Below, piece by piece: positions 8,497-17,368 of a stretch of 64,000 bases of DNA. Location of the stretch: positions 1 through 64,000 of the forward strand of contig OZ244224.1 of assembly GCA_965217015.1 (NCBI GenBank), written 5' to 3'. The translations under genes were made by a program, and so were the position numbers. The notes under the pieces are model-generated. The model was given only the letters and a program-made list of their open reading frames with translations. It ran no database searches and was not told the DNA's origin. Origin of the DNA: JAYQKL01 sp038142705. GTDB taxonomy: Bacteria > Pseudomonadota > Alphaproteobacteria > RS24. Within the stretch, counting starts at the first letter, position 1; the number at the start of each line of letters is the position of its first letter.

Positions 8497-8605
8497 TCGA
8501 GTGTTCTCGACCAAAAATGGGAGAGGGCGCAGGGATAAGTTTTCATACCGAAGGAATAGCAAGATTCCCGGAGTGTTCACGCACACCGCATGCAAACTGC
8601 GCCCT
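8497..8605 (+). ncRNA. Candidate structured RNA leader upstream of nrdA
   Basis: Just after the predicted transcription start a compact set of hairpins can form: TCGAG/CTCGA with a four-base loop (8497-8510); a nine-base closing stem AGGGCGCAG (8524-8532) with CTGCGCCCT (8597-8605); inside it CCG-aa-GGAAT with ATTCC-CGG (8548-8571) and GTGT with ACAC (8573-8586). The arrangement is a multi-branched element about 80 bases before the nrdA start. I do not recognise it as a named riboswitch. It could be a 5' leader, an attenuator or a processed small RNA. Confidence 0.5.
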
Positions 8606-8685
8606 GAATCTAGAACTTATTAGGAGTTATCAAGAGGCAATGGCGATTGAAACCATTTTTCTCTTTGAAATAGAGGTAGGGCAAG

Positions 8686-10650
8686 ATGTTTAATAATTCA
8701 GATCGGAAGCAAGGGCAGGTCGAACTGGCGGAGCAACAGGTACAGGAAATGCTAGATATCGCATCTAAAGAGGTTCATTCAAAGCGCACAGCTGAAGGCG
8801 ATAAAAACGCCGATGAACCGCGCATGAATTTTGAAAATGTTGATCAGGTTGTTCAGTTTGAGTCGCGCCCAAGTGTCAAAATCGATGCCTCTCGCGATTC
8901 TCTATTGACCGAATTTGGTAAGGCGACTCTTTTAGATCGCTATTTAATGCCGGGTGAAAAATTTCAGGATTTATTTGCGCGTGTTGCCTCTTATTATGGT
9001 GATGACGGCGCACATGCGCAGCGCATTTATGATTATTGCTCTAAATTATGGTTCATGCCTGCAACCCCAATTTTGTCTAATGGCGGCACCGACAGAGGTC
9101 TGCCGATTTCCTGCTTCTTGAATGAGGCTGATGACAGTCTGGGCGATATTGTGAATTTATGGAATGAAAATGTCTGGCTGGCCTCACGCGGCGGCGGCAT
9201 TGGCAGCTATTGGGGCAATTTGCGCTCTATTGGCGAAAAAGTTGGTCAAAATGGCAAAACTTCTGGGATTATTCCATTTATTCGTGTGATGGACAGCCTG
9301 ACATTGGCGATTTCTCAAGGTTCTTTGCGGCGTGGTTCTGCGGCGGTTTATCTGCCTGTTGACCATCCAGAAATTGAAGAATTTATCGAAATTCGGCGTC
9401 CAACAGGCGGTGACCCGAACCGTAAAGCCCTCAACTTGCATCATGGTATTTTAATTTCTGATGCCTTTATGCGCGCTGTTGAAGCTGATGAGGAGTGGGC
9501 GCTGCGCAGCCCTAAAGACGGTTCTGTTCAAGAAACGCTCAAGGCGCGGGATTTGTGGATTCGAATGCTGACCGCCCGCGTTGAAACGGGTGAGCCTTAT
9601 ATGGTGTTCAAAGACACTGTAAATAATGCGCGTCCTGAACATCAAAAGCTGCTTAATCTGGAAGTTAAAACATCTAACCTGTGTGCTGAAATCACTTTGC
9701 CGACAGGTGAAGACCATCTTGGCGAAAACCGCACAGCCGTGTGCTGCTTGTCATCTTTGAATGTTGAAAAATTTGATGAGTGGCAAGATGATGAAAACTT
9801 TATCCCTGATGTGATGCGCTTTTTGGATAATGTGTTGGAAGATTTTATCCAACGCGCGCCAGACAGCATGGCAAAGGCTCGCTATTCCGCCATGCGTGAG
9901 CGCAGTGTCGGCTTGGGTGTGATGGGTTTCCATTCTTTCTTGCAGGCCAATATGATACCCTGGGAATCGGTCATGGCGAAAGTTTGGAACAAACGGATTT
10001 TCACCCATATTCAAGAGCAGGTGGATATTTCGTCCAAACAATTGGCTGACGAGCGCGGGGCTTGCCCAGATGCGGCTGAATGCGGCATGAATGAGCGTTT
10101 TTCAAACAAAACGGCCATTGCACCTACCGCGTCAATTTCAATTATTTGCGGGGGTGCAAGCCCAGGTATTGAGCCAATTGCCGCCAATAGTTTCACCCAT
10201 AAAACGCTGTCGGGTTCCTTTAATGTCCGCAATCGCCATCTCGCCAAATTGCTTGATGAAAAGGGCCATAATGATGATGATACATGGTCAAGCATTGTGA
10301 CCAGTGGCGGCTCTGTGATGCATCTTGATTTCTTAACAGATGATGAAAAGGCTGTGTTCAAAACTGCTTTTGAAATTGACCAGCGTTATTTGATTGAGCT
10401 GGCGGGTGACCGCGCTGAGCTTATTGATCAGGCTCAATCACTCAATGTGTTTTTACCCGCCAATGTGCATAAGCGCGATTTGCATCAAGTGCATTTCCAA
10501 GCTTGGAAGCGCGGGGTGAAAAGCCTTTACTATTGTCGTTCTCTGTCTATTCAGCGTGCTGAAAAAGACGAGAAAGGCAGCCCTGCGGCAAGCGCGCCTG
10601 CACCCGCACCTGCGGCGGCGGATTATGAAGAATGTCTGTCTTGCCAATAA
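8686..10650 (+). CDS. nrdA: Class Ia ribonucleotide reductase, alpha (large) subunit
   Basis: Reduces ribonucleoside diphosphates to deoxy forms together with NrdB. Of 654 residues, the radical-site cysteine is C333 in NLCAEI with N331 and E335; the redox pair is C143 (ISCFL) and C353 (AVCCLSS); the radical-transfer tyrosines are in LYYCRSLS near residue 620. The tail is an Ala/Pro-rich linker ending YEECLSCQ, the swinging dithiol re-reduced by thioredoxin or glutaredoxin. The N-terminal ~80 residues do not resemble an ATP-cone, so dATP overall inhibition through that domain is probably absent. At 654 residues it is shorter than the 761 of E. coli NrdA. Control is suggested by the NrdR box and leader upstream. 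Confidence 0.96.
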   Translation: MFNNSDRKQGQVELAEQQVQEMLDIASKEVHSKRTAEGDKNADEPRMNFENVDQVVQFESRPSVKIDASRDSLLTEFGKATLLDRYLMPGEKFQDLFARVASYYGDDGAHAQRIYDYCSKLWFMPATPILSNGGTDRGLPISCFLNEADDSLGDIVNLWNENVWLASRGGGIGSYWGNLRSIGEKVGQNGKTSGIIPFIRVMDSLTLAISQGSLRRGSAAVYLPVDHPEIEEFIEIRRPTGGDPNRKALNLHHGILISDAFMRAVEADEEWALRSPKDGSVQETLKARDLWIRMLTARVETGEPYMVFKDTVNNARPEHQKLLNLEVKTSNLCAEITLPTGEDHLGENRTAVCCLSSLNVEKFDEWQDDENFIPDVMRFLDNVLEDFIQRAPDSMAKARYSAMRERSVGLGVMGFHSFLQANMIPWESVMAKVWNKRIFTHIQEQVDISSKQLADERGACPDAAECGMNERFSNKTAIAPTASISIICGGASPGIEPIAANSFTHKTLSGSFNVRNRHLAKLLDEKGHNDDDTWSSIVTSGGSVMHLDFLTDDEKAVFKTAFEIDQRYLIELAGDRAELIDQAQSLNVFLPANVHKRDLHQVHFQAWKRGVKSLYYCRSLSIQRAEKDEKGSPAASAPAPAPAAADYEECLSCQ

Positions 10651-10727
10651 ATCTAATGAACGCATTTCCGGCCCTTCTGGGTGACCAAAGAATAAAACTG
10701 ATAAACATATAAATAGAGGTATGAGCT

Positions 10728-11687
10728 ATGTCGCTTTTGGAAGAACGTATTGTATATAAACCCTTTCGTTATCCGTGGGCTTATGATGCCTGGTTAACGC
10801 AGCAACGGATTCACTGGTTGCCTGAAGAAGTGCCTTTGGCTGAAGATGTCAAAGACTGGCATAAGAAACTCACAGGCGCGGAGCGTAATTTGCTGACGCA
10901 GATTTTCCGCTTTTTTGTGCAGGCCGATGTGGAAGTTAATAATTGCTATATGAAGCATTATTCGCAGGTGTTTAAGCCAACAGAAGTGCAAATGATGCTG
11001 GCGGCTTTTTCCAATATGGAAACCATTCACATTGCAGCTTACTCGCATTTGCTCGACACAATCGGCATGCCTGAAGTGGAATATGAAGCTTTCATGAAAT
11101 ATGGAGAAATGAAAGACAAATACGACTATATGCAGGAATGGGGTGTGGAAACCAAAGAAGATATTGCCAAAACACTCGCTGTTTTTGGCGGCTTCACAGA
11201 AGGTTTGCAGCTTTTTGCCAGTTTTGCGATTTTGATGAATTTCCCACGCTTCAATAAAATGAAGGGCATGGGGCAAATCGTGACATGGTCAGCGCGTGAT
11301 GAAACCCTGCACACCAATTCAACCATTCAATTGTTCAATACTTTTGTTCAAGAGAACCCTGAAATTTGGAACGAAAAAGTTCAGGCTGATTTGTATAAGG
11401 CCTGTGAGACAGTTGTGACACATGAAGATGCCTTTATCGATCTCGCTTTTGAAATGGGCGGCGTTGAAGGTCTCGAAGCTCAGGAAGTGAAAGACTATAT
11501 TCGCTTTATTGGTAACCGTCGTTTGGCGCAGCTTAATCTCAACCCGATTTATGATATTGAGAAAAACCCGCTGCCATGGATGGACGAAATGTTGAATGGT
11601 ATTGAGCATATGAACTTCTTTGAAGGGCGTGCAACTGAATATGCCAAAGCGGCAACGGAAGGGAATTGGGACGAGGCTTTCGACTAA
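10728..11687 (+). CDS. nrdB: Class Ia ribonucleotide reductase, beta (small) subunit
   Basis: The di-metal radical subunit partner of NrdA, 319 residues. All metal ligands are present with canonical spacing: D67, E98, H101, E158, E192 and H195, and the radical tyrosine is Y105 in ETIHIAAYSH. A tyrosine at this place fits an iron or manganese tyrosyl-radical enzyme rather than the tyrosine-lacking class Ic type. The acidic C-terminal tail ending WDEAFD would dock on NrdA. The ATG follows AGAGG at 8-base spacing, 77 bases after nrdA, so the two are one operon, closed by the terminator at 11717. Confidence 0.96.
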   Translation: MSLLEERIVYKPFRYPWAYDAWLTQQRIHWLPEEVPLAEDVKDWHKKLTGAERNLLTQIFRFFVQADVEVNNCYMKHYSQVFKPTEVQMMLAAFSNMETIHIAAYSHLLDTIGMPEVEYEAFMKYGEMKDKYDYMQEWGVETKEDIAKTLAVFGGFTEGLQLFASFAILMNFPRFNKMKGMGQIVTWSARDETLHTNSTIQLFNTFVQENPEIWNEKVQADLYKACETVVTHEDAFIDLAFEMGGVEGLEAQEVKDYIRFIGNRRLAQLNLNPIYDIEKNPLPWMDEMLNGIEHMNFFEGRATEYAKAATEGNWDEAFD

Positions 11688-11716
11688 TCCCTTTACCGTA
11701 ATTCACATGCAATGAG

Positions 11717-11744
11717 GCAGGGCTGGCAACAGCTCTGCTTTTTT
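11717..11744 (+). terminator. Rho-independent terminator of nrdAB
   Basis: GCAGGGCT (11717-11724) pairs with AGCTCTGC (11731-11738), with one G-U pair and a six-base loop, followed by six T. It lies 30 bases after the nrdB stop. Because it sits inside the long open frame from 11712, it also argues that the glutathione transferase starts at 11772. Confidence 0.85.
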
Positions 11745-11771
11745 GTTAGAAAGAAAAGGGGGGATAGAAAT

Positions 11772-12464
11772 ATGATTGATTTACATACCGCGCCAACACC
11801 AAATGGTTGGAAAGCCTCTGTCACGCTTGAAGAGCTGGATATGCCCTATGAAGTGCATACAATCGATTTGGGCGCCAATGAGCAAAAGACACCCGAGTTT
11901 TTAGCGCTCAACCCAAATGGGCGCATACCCGCAATTTATGACCGCGAGACGCAAACACGCGTATTTGAAAGCGGGGCAATCATGATTTATCTGGCTGAAA
12001 AGGCTGGTCAATTGCTGCCTACTGACGCGAAAGCGCGTGCCGAGACTTTGTCTTGGCTGATGTTCCAAATGGGTGGCATTGGCCCGATGATGGGGCAGGC
12101 AAATGTGTTTTATCGCTATTTCCCTGAAAAAATCCAGCCTGCGATTGACCGCTATCAAAATGAAGTGCGGCGTTTGTTTGAGGTGTTGGACACACATTTG
12201 GCGCATCATGAATGGCTGGCAGGAGATTTTTCGATTGCTGATATTGCCAATTGGTGCTGGACACGCACGGCCAGCTGGTCGGGCGTAGAGAGCCGTGATT
12301 TAGAGCATTTGCAGCGCTGGTCGGCAGCGATGGACGCCCGCCCTAAATGTCAAAAAGGTATTGTCGTGCCATTTGATATTCGTGATTTATTATCTGACGA
12401 TGATAAAGAGGCTGAAAATCAGGAAGCCTTTATCAAAAACGCCCAAAAAATGGTGCAAAAGTAA
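11772..12464 (+). CDS. Glutathione S-transferase family protein (YfcG/Nu-like)
   Basis: A 230-residue cytoplasmic protein. The thioredoxin-like N-domain starts IDLHTAPTPNGWKASVTLEEL, lacks a catalytic Cys/Ser at the usual site but has TPNG as in YfcG-type (Nu class) enzymes, and contains the glutathione-binding cis-proline in GRIPAI and the ESGAIMIYLAE segment. The helical C-domain follows (LSWLMFQMGGIGPMMGQ). Such proteins act as disulfide-bond reductases or glutathione-linked detoxification enzymes. The ATG at 11772 follows GGGGGATAG and lies behind the nrdAB terminator. Confidence 0.88.
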   Translation: MIDLHTAPTPNGWKASVTLEELDMPYEVHTIDLGANEQKTPEFLALNPNGRIPAIYDRETQTRVFESGAIMIYLAEKAGQLLPTDAKARAETLSWLMFQMGGIGPMMGQANVFYRYFPEKIQPAIDRYQNEVRRLFEVLDTHLAHHEWLAGDFSIADIANWCWTRTASWSGVESRDLEHLQRWSAAMDARPKCQKGIVVPFDIRDLLSDDDKEAENQEAFIKNAQKMVQK

Positions 12465-12495
12465 CATTAACGAACACAAGAGTAGATTGAACAAG

Positions 12496-13311
12496 ATGAG
12501 CTTAGTCTCCTATCAGGATTTGGTCGCGCAATTAACGGCGGGCGGGCAAGTCAATGCGATTACCCTGCCAGAAACATGGCTGCAAGGGCGCACGGCCTAT
12601 GGCGGCATCAGCACCGCGCTATTATTTGAAGCTGTGCGCCTGCATAATCCTGACGCGCCGCCTTTGCGCTCGTTACAAGTCACCTTTATTGGGCCGCTTT
12701 ATGGCGAGCTGAGGTTTTCTCAAACCGTGCTGCGCGAGAGTAAAAACACATTATTGGTTGAAGGCCAGATAGAAAATGAGCTGGGTATTGGCCTGAAGGC
12801 TTTGTTTATTTTTGGTCATGACCGCGTGTTTTCAGACCAGTTTGTAACAGCCCCGCGTGATTTACCGGCGCCTGAAGATAGTTTTCCAATTCCGCGTTCG
12901 GGGCCGAATTCAGGCATGCCTAATTTTTTACAAAATTTCGAGGTTATGTTTGCACAAGGCACCCCGCCTTTTTCAGATGATAAAACCGCCGCGCCAAAAT
13001 TTTCTCTCTGGATGCGCCATCACGACACAGCCTCGCATGAGGGCATGGGCCCGCTTTTGGCCATAGCAGATGGACCACCACCAGCGATTATGACGCGTCT
13101 TGGTGGCCGCACGCCGTTAAGCTCAATGAATTGGCATTTGAATTTTTATGACGCTGCGCCGCAAACTAAAGCGGGTTGGTGGCTGATTGAGTGTGAGGCG
13201 AGCTTCTCGCAAAATGGCTATACGGCGCAATTTATGCGTATGTATAATCATGCGGGCGAAGCGATAGGGGACGCGACCCAGCATATTGTTGTATTTGAAC
13301 CTAAATCTTAA
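12496..13311 (+). CDS. Acyl-CoA thioesterase family protein (double hotdog, TesB-like)
   Basis: A 271-residue protein with two hotdog halves. The first holds LQGRTAYGGISTALLFEA and LRSLQVTFIGPL, the second RLGGRTPLSSMNWHLNFYD and the end QHIVVFEPKS. This is the TesB/4HBT_3 pattern of proteins that hydrolyse acyl-CoA. The chain-length preference is unknown. The frame is open from 12361 inside the glutathione transferase gene, but the ATG at 12496 starts the family homology (MSLVSYQDLV) 31 bases after the previous stop. Probably co-transcribed with the glutathione transferase gene. Confidence 0.8.
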   Translation: MSLVSYQDLVAQLTAGGQVNAITLPETWLQGRTAYGGISTALLFEAVRLHNPDAPPLRSLQVTFIGPLYGELRFSQTVLRESKNTLLVEGQIENELGIGLKALFIFGHDRVFSDQFVTAPRDLPAPEDSFPIPRSGPNSGMPNFLQNFEVMFAQGTPPFSDDKTAAPKFSLWMRHHDTASHEGMGPLLAIADGPPPAIMTRLGGRTPLSSMNWHLNFYDAAPQTKAGWWLIECEASFSQNGYTAQFMRMYNHAGEAIGDATQHIVVFEPKS

Positions 13312-13332
13312 AAAGTTAACATAAACAATGTG

Positions 13333-13578
13333 TTAAGACTCTTTTGGGCGTTTCTCTAAGCATCGGAAATCAGCCTTGAGTTGATGCCCAGCAAAATCAA
13401 TATGGCAGATGTTAATGTCATGCCGCCGACACCAAATTTGCAAGCCTTGTTCGGTAAAGCCAACATCTAGAACCATCATTTCCTGTAAATTTCGGGCATC
13501 ACTTTTGCCCGCCACGAGGTCTGTCTCACATTGCGCGCAAATAATCGGGTGGGTGATTTTATTCAACAAATGTTCCAT
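13333..13578 (-). CDS. Small cysteine-containing hypothetical protein
   Basis: An 81-residue soluble protein with CAQCE near residue 14, then WCRRHDINICHIDF near 49 and a last Cys in DFRCLEK. The Cys/His pattern could bind one zinc or act as redox thiols; I do not recognise a named family. An AAGGA sequence sits 6 bases before the ATG at 13578, which supports translation of this strand instead of the overlapping frames opposite. It converges on the thioesterase gene and is divergent from the PQQ dehydrogenase gene, sharing its 110-base upstream region. Confidence 0.6.
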   Translation of the reverse strand: MEHLLNKITHPIICAQCETDLVAGKSDARNLQEMMVLDVGFTEQGLQIWCRRHDINICHIDFAGHQLKADFRCLEKRPKES

Positions 13579-13688
13579 AAAAAATCCTTTATCTTTTTAC
13601 TGGCACGCATGTTTATGATTGCACAGCTCTCATTAAGAATTAAAATAAACCAAACTTTGAAAAAACCGACATTTATAGAAAGTTTCCT

Positions 13689-15824
13689 ATGCGTTATCCG
13701 CCTCATATTTTGGCAGTCTTTATGTGCTTTACTTTGCTGGCTTGTGAGCAGGTTTCCACCAGTGATGCGCCAGCAATTATCAAGACGGCAGAGGCGCAAA
13801 AAGGCGAATGGGTTTTGCACGGCTATAATGGCGGCGAGCAACGCTATGTGCCAAGCGCGCAAATTAATGATGGTAATGTGCATCGGTTGGGGCTGGCGTT
13901 TTCGTATGACGGGATTCTCAATCGTGGGCGTGTGTTGCGCGGCGCACAAGCCACGCCTTTGATGAAAGATGGGGTTTTATATTTCACTGGCCCATGGAGC
14001 GTGGCTTATGCAGTTGATGCGCGCACGGGCGAAGAATTATGGGTGCATGACCCGGAGGTTGAAGGTTGGCGCCCGCGTGTGGCGTGTTGTGATGCGGTGA
14101 ATCGCGGCATGGCCTTGCGCGGTGATACGCTGTTTTTAGCAACATTTGACGGTTTTCTTGAGGCGCTTGACCGTCATACGGGCAAGCTTTTATGGCGGGT
14201 GGACACACTCTTAAAACGCAAAAGCAGCTATACCATCACCGCCGCCCCGCGTCTGGCAGGTGATTTGGTGGTGATTGGCAATGGCGGTGCTGAAATGGGT
14301 GTGCGCGGTTATGTGACCGCCTATGACCAGCGCACGGGCAAGCAAGTCTGGCGGTTCTGGACGGTGCCGAGTGCTAATGAACCTGAAAATGATGATGTTG
14401 CTTTTGCGCGCCAAAGCTGGTCAGACAAGACGCGTTGGGATTATGGCGGTGGCGGAACGGTTTGGGATAGCATGGTCTATGATGCCGATTTGGACCTGCT
14501 TTATATTGGCGTTGGTAATGGTAGCCCGTGGCCAGTTTGGGACCGCAATGGCGGCGAGCGGCCTGATAATTTATATCTATCCTCTATTGTGGCGGTGCAG
14601 GCCAAAACCGGCAAACGGGTTTGGCATTATCAAACCACGCCGGCTGATAGTTGGGATTATACCGCAACCCAGCATATGATTTTGGCCGATATAGAGTGGC
14701 AAGGTCAGCCGCGCAAAGTCATTATGCAGGCGCCAAAAAATGGTTTCTTTTATGTGCTTGACCGCGTCACGGGCGCGCTTTTATCGGCTGAGCCGTTTGT
14801 GCCGGTCACTTGGGCGTCGCATGTGGATATGAAAACCGGCCGCCCCGTTGTGCAGGCGAGTTCAGACTTTAGTGAGAAGAAGGCACTTGTCATGCCAAGC
14901 GTGACGGGTGGGCATAATTGGCACCCTATGGCCTATAATCCAAAGGCGGATTTGGTTTATATTCCAACTTTGGAAATTCCGATTGTGTTGTCGGAGGATA
15001 AAAACCAAGAGGCTTATTTGCCGCTGGCCAAAAATAACCGCACCCTGCCTGAAGGATTTAACCCTGACCAGCATTTAGCTTTGCTTGAGGGTAAGCCAGA
15101 GCCTGTGTTGCAATCTTTGCTGAAAGCTTGGAATCCGCAAACCGCAAGCGTTGTGTGGCAGAGCGACCCAATGCCATATTGGGGCGGCGGAGTGCTAACG
15201 ACAGCCGGCAATTTGACCGTGCAAGGCTCGCCAGATGGGTTTTTGAATTTTTACCACGCGCAAACGGGCAAATTGCTCAAGCGCATTGAAACAGGCATTG
15301 GTATTTCTGCACCGCCTATCAGTTATGAACTTGATGGGGTGCAATATATTGCGGTGATTGGCGGCATGGGCGGGGGCATGGCGCGGTCTTACATGCCGGG
15401 CTTTGCAACCGAAAAATACCAGAACCTCACGACTTTATTTGTATTCAAACTTGATGGCGCGCCGCTTGAGATGCCGCCAGAAATTGAGCCGAAAATCATT
15501 CAACCAATTCCAACAGGTCTGCCTGCTGATGCGCCAACCATTGCGCGGGGTAAAAAGAAATATGAGCTGGTCTGCATCAATTGCCATATTCCGGGCGGCT
15601 ATCCTGGTGCCTATCCTGATTTATGGAATTTGTCGCCTGAAGTTGACGCCATGTTTGATGAGATAGTGCTGGGTGGTATTTATGAATATGCCGGCATGGG
15701 GTCTTTTGCCGATGTTCTTGATAAAGAGGATACGCTTGCCATTCGGGCTTATTTGGCTGATGAACGCCGCAAGCTCGCTCAAACCAATGGGCAAAAAGAG
15801 GATTATTTCGCACCAACCCATTAA
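13689..15824 (+). CDS. PQQ- and heme c-dependent alcohol dehydrogenase lipoprotein
   Basis: A 711-residue periplasmic quinohemoprotein. A lipobox (FTLLAC, C19) suggests membrane anchoring. The eight-bladed propeller shows repeated AxDxxTGxxxW motifs, the vicinal disulfide C133-C134 (VACCDAVNRG), the catalytic base D323 in SWDYT, and likely metal ligands E202 and N277. A C-terminal cytochrome c domain carries CINCH at 629-633 with a candidate Met ligand in YAGMGSF. Residue 325 is Thr, not the Asp found two places after the catalytic Asp in lanthanide enzymes, which favours calcium. Substrates are probably alcohols or aldehydes. No dedicated cytochrome or PQQ synthesis gene is nearby. Confidence 0.92.
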   Translation: MRYPPHILAVFMCFTLLACEQVSTSDAPAIIKTAEAQKGEWVLHGYNGGEQRYVPSAQINDGNVHRLGLAFSYDGILNRGRVLRGAQATPLMKDGVLYFTGPWSVAYAVDARTGEELWVHDPEVEGWRPRVACCDAVNRGMALRGDTLFLATFDGFLEALDRHTGKLLWRVDTLLKRKSSYTITAAPRLAGDLVVIGNGGAEMGVRGYVTAYDQRTGKQVWRFWTVPSANEPENDDVAFARQSWSDKTRWDYGGGGTVWDSMVYDADLDLLYIGVGNGSPWPVWDRNGGERPDNLYLSSIVAVQAKTGKRVWHYQTTPADSWDYTATQHMILADIEWQGQPRKVIMQAPKNGFFYVLDRVTGALLSAEPFVPVTWASHVDMKTGRPVVQASSDFSEKKALVMPSVTGGHNWHPMAYNPKADLVYIPTLEIPIVLSEDKNQEAYLPLAKNNRTLPEGFNPDQHLALLEGKPEPVLQSLLKAWNPQTASVVWQSDPMPYWGGGVLTTAGNLTVQGSPDGFLNFYHAQTGKLLKRIETGIGISAPPISYELDGVQYIAVIGGMGGGMARSYMPGFATEKYQNLTTLFVFKLDGAPLEMPPEIEPKIIQPIPTGLPADAPTIARGKKKYELVCINCHIPGGYPGAYPDLWNLSPEVDAMFDEIVLGGIYEYAGMGSFADVLDKEDTLAIRAYLADERRKLAQTNGQKEDYFAPTH

Positions 15825-15848
15825 TCGTGCTAAACAGAAACAAACAGA

Positions 15849-16007
15849 ATGAGTGATGAGATGACAAATTCATCGTCAGACAACAAAACAGATGATAAGC
15901 AGGCGCGGTTGCGACAGGCTTTGCGGGATAATTTGAAACGGCGCAAACAGGCTGGAAAAAATAAGCGACCCGGCGCGCCCAATCCGGATAAGCCGCGGGC
16001 GCTATAA
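15849..16007 (+). CDS. Small basic protein upstream of murA
   Basis: A 52-residue open frame with an acidic Ser/Asp N-terminal half and a strongly basic second half: LRQALRDNLKRRKQAG, then KNKRPGAPNP. Short proteins with a DNLKRRK-type helix next to murA are familiar in Alphaproteobacteria but have no assigned function. It lies 24 bases after the PQQ dehydrogenase stop and 71 bases before murA. There is no strong Shine-Dalgarno. It is supported by the motif and its position more than by its length. Confidence 0.6.
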   Translation: MSDEMTNSSSDNKTDDKQARLRQALRDNLKRRKQAGKNKRPGAPNPDKPRAL

Positions 16008-16078
16008 GCCTATTGCCAAATGACGGTGAAACCCAGACCGAAAATCTTGTCTGAATAAAAGCGTGAGGAGACCCTATT

Positions 16079-17353
16079 TTGGATAAAATTATCATTGAAG
16101 GCGGTCATAGACTGTCTGGTGATTTAGCCATTAGCGGTTCAAAAAACGCTGTTTTGCCGCTCATGGTCGCCAGCCTTTTAACCGATGAAAAATTGCAACT
16201 AGAAGGTACGCCGCGACTGGCGGATACGCGCACCCTCGCGCAGGTTTTGGCAGAGCTGGGAGTGGAAACCGCGCTTTTTGGGCAAGGGGCAGGTGAGGGG
16301 CTGAGCTTACATGCCGCCAATATTGCTTCAACGACAGCGTCTTATGAATTGGTTTCAAAAATGCGCGCGAGTTTTTGGGTGATTGGGCCTTTGCTTGCCA
16401 GATGCGGTCAGGCGCGGGTGTCATTGCCTGGCGGCTGTGCGATTGGCACTCGCCCGGTGGATATTTATTTGAACGGGCTGGCCGCAATGGGCGTCGATAT
16501 AGATGTCGCTGAGGGATATGTCAATGCCACCACCCATGGCAAAAAACTACAAGCCGCTCGATTTGAAATGCCGCAGGTTTCAGTTGGGGCGACACATGTT
16601 TTGATGATGGCAGCCTGTTTGGCTGAAGGGCAAACCGAATTGCTTAACGCAGCTTGTGAGCCGGAAATTATTGATGTTGGGCAGTGTCTGCAGGCTATGG
16701 GCGCGCATATTGAGGGGCTTGGCTCGCGGCATCTCAAAATCACGGGTGTGGATAAGCTGAACGGGGTTACCCATCGCGTTTCGCGTGACCGAATTGAGGC
16801 GGGGGCCTATGCCTGTGCGGTAGCGGCTACGGGTGGTGATGTGGTTTTGCAAGGGGCATCTGAAGATTTATTGGGCGCGCTTTCGCCTGCTTTACTGGCG
16901 GCGGGGTGTCAATTAAATCCCCATGCTCAAGGCTTACAGGTGATTGGCCCGCAATCGCGCCCGCATGCAGTTGATATTGTGACCGAACCTTTCCCTGGTT
17001 TTCCAACCGATTTGCAAGCGCCATTTATGGGGTTGATGTGTCGGGCGGACGGAGTGAGCCGGATACGCGAAACGATTTTTGAAAATCGTTTTATGCATGT
17101 GCAGGAGCTGGCGCGCTTGGGCGCGCAAATTCAGTTAGAAGGTGACACCGCAATTGTAACAGGGGTTGAAACCTTGCAAGGCGCGCCGGTCATGGCAACA
17201 GATTTACGCGCCTCTGTGACACTTGTGATTGCAGGTCTTATGGCAAAAGGCCAAACAAGCGTGAGCCGTGTGTATCATTTGGATCGCGGCTATGAGAGAT
17301 TAGAAGAGAAGCTCTCGCAATGCGGTGCTAAAATATGGCGTGAAAAAGAGTGA
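16079..17353 (+). CDS. murA: UDP-N-acetylglucosamine 1-carboxyvinyltransferase
   Basis: The first committed step of peptidoglycan synthesis, transferring enolpyruvate to UDP-GlcNAc in the cytoplasm. Length 424 is normal. Visible are K22-N23 in SGSKNA, the catalytic loop cysteine C120 in SLPGGCAIGTRPVD (so fosfomycin-sensitive type), and the DLRASVTLVIAG end motif. The start is TTG at 16079, preceded by GAGGAG with 8-base spacing; no ATG fits the conserved DKIIIEGG start. It opens the housekeeping block that continues with DUF2948 and hisD. Confidence 0.96.
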   Translation: MDKIIIEGGHRLSGDLAISGSKNAVLPLMVASLLTDEKLQLEGTPRLADTRTLAQVLAELGVETALFGQGAGEGLSLHAANIASTTASYELVSKMRASFWVIGPLLARCGQARVSLPGGCAIGTRPVDIYLNGLAAMGVDIDVAEGYVNATTHGKKLQAARFEMPQVSVGATHVLMMAACLAEGQTELLNAACEPEIIDVGQCLQAMGAHIEGLGSRHLKITGVDKLNGVTHRVSRDRIEAGAYACAVAATGGDVVLQGASEDLLGALSPALLAAGCQLNPHAQGLQVIGPQSRPHAVDIVTEPFPGFPTDLQAPFMGLMCRADGVSRIRETIFENRFMHVQELARLGAQIQLEGDTAIVTGVETLQGAPVMATDLRASVTLVIAGLMAKGQTSVSRVYHLDRGYERLEEKLSQCGAKIWREKE

Positions 17354-17368
17354 AGATAAGTCGGTCTG

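Noticed and set aside
8497..8605. Known RNA identities for the nrdA leader: SRP RNA, c-di-GMP-I riboswitch, cobalamin riboswitch
   Set aside because: The GGAAGCAG loop of SRP RNA, the conserved core of c-di-GMP-I and the cobalamin box were looked for and not found; only isolated words such as CACGCACA match.
11712..11771. Upstream extension of the glutathione transferase gene
   Set aside because: The segment contains the nrdAB terminator hairpin and T run, and the extra 20 residues are unlike the family.
13531..13962. A 143-codon plus-strand frame overlapping the small cysteine gene and the PQQ dehydrogenase start
   Set aside because: It has no ribosome binding site or family resemblance and overlaps the lipoprotein signal of a clearly real gene in another frame.
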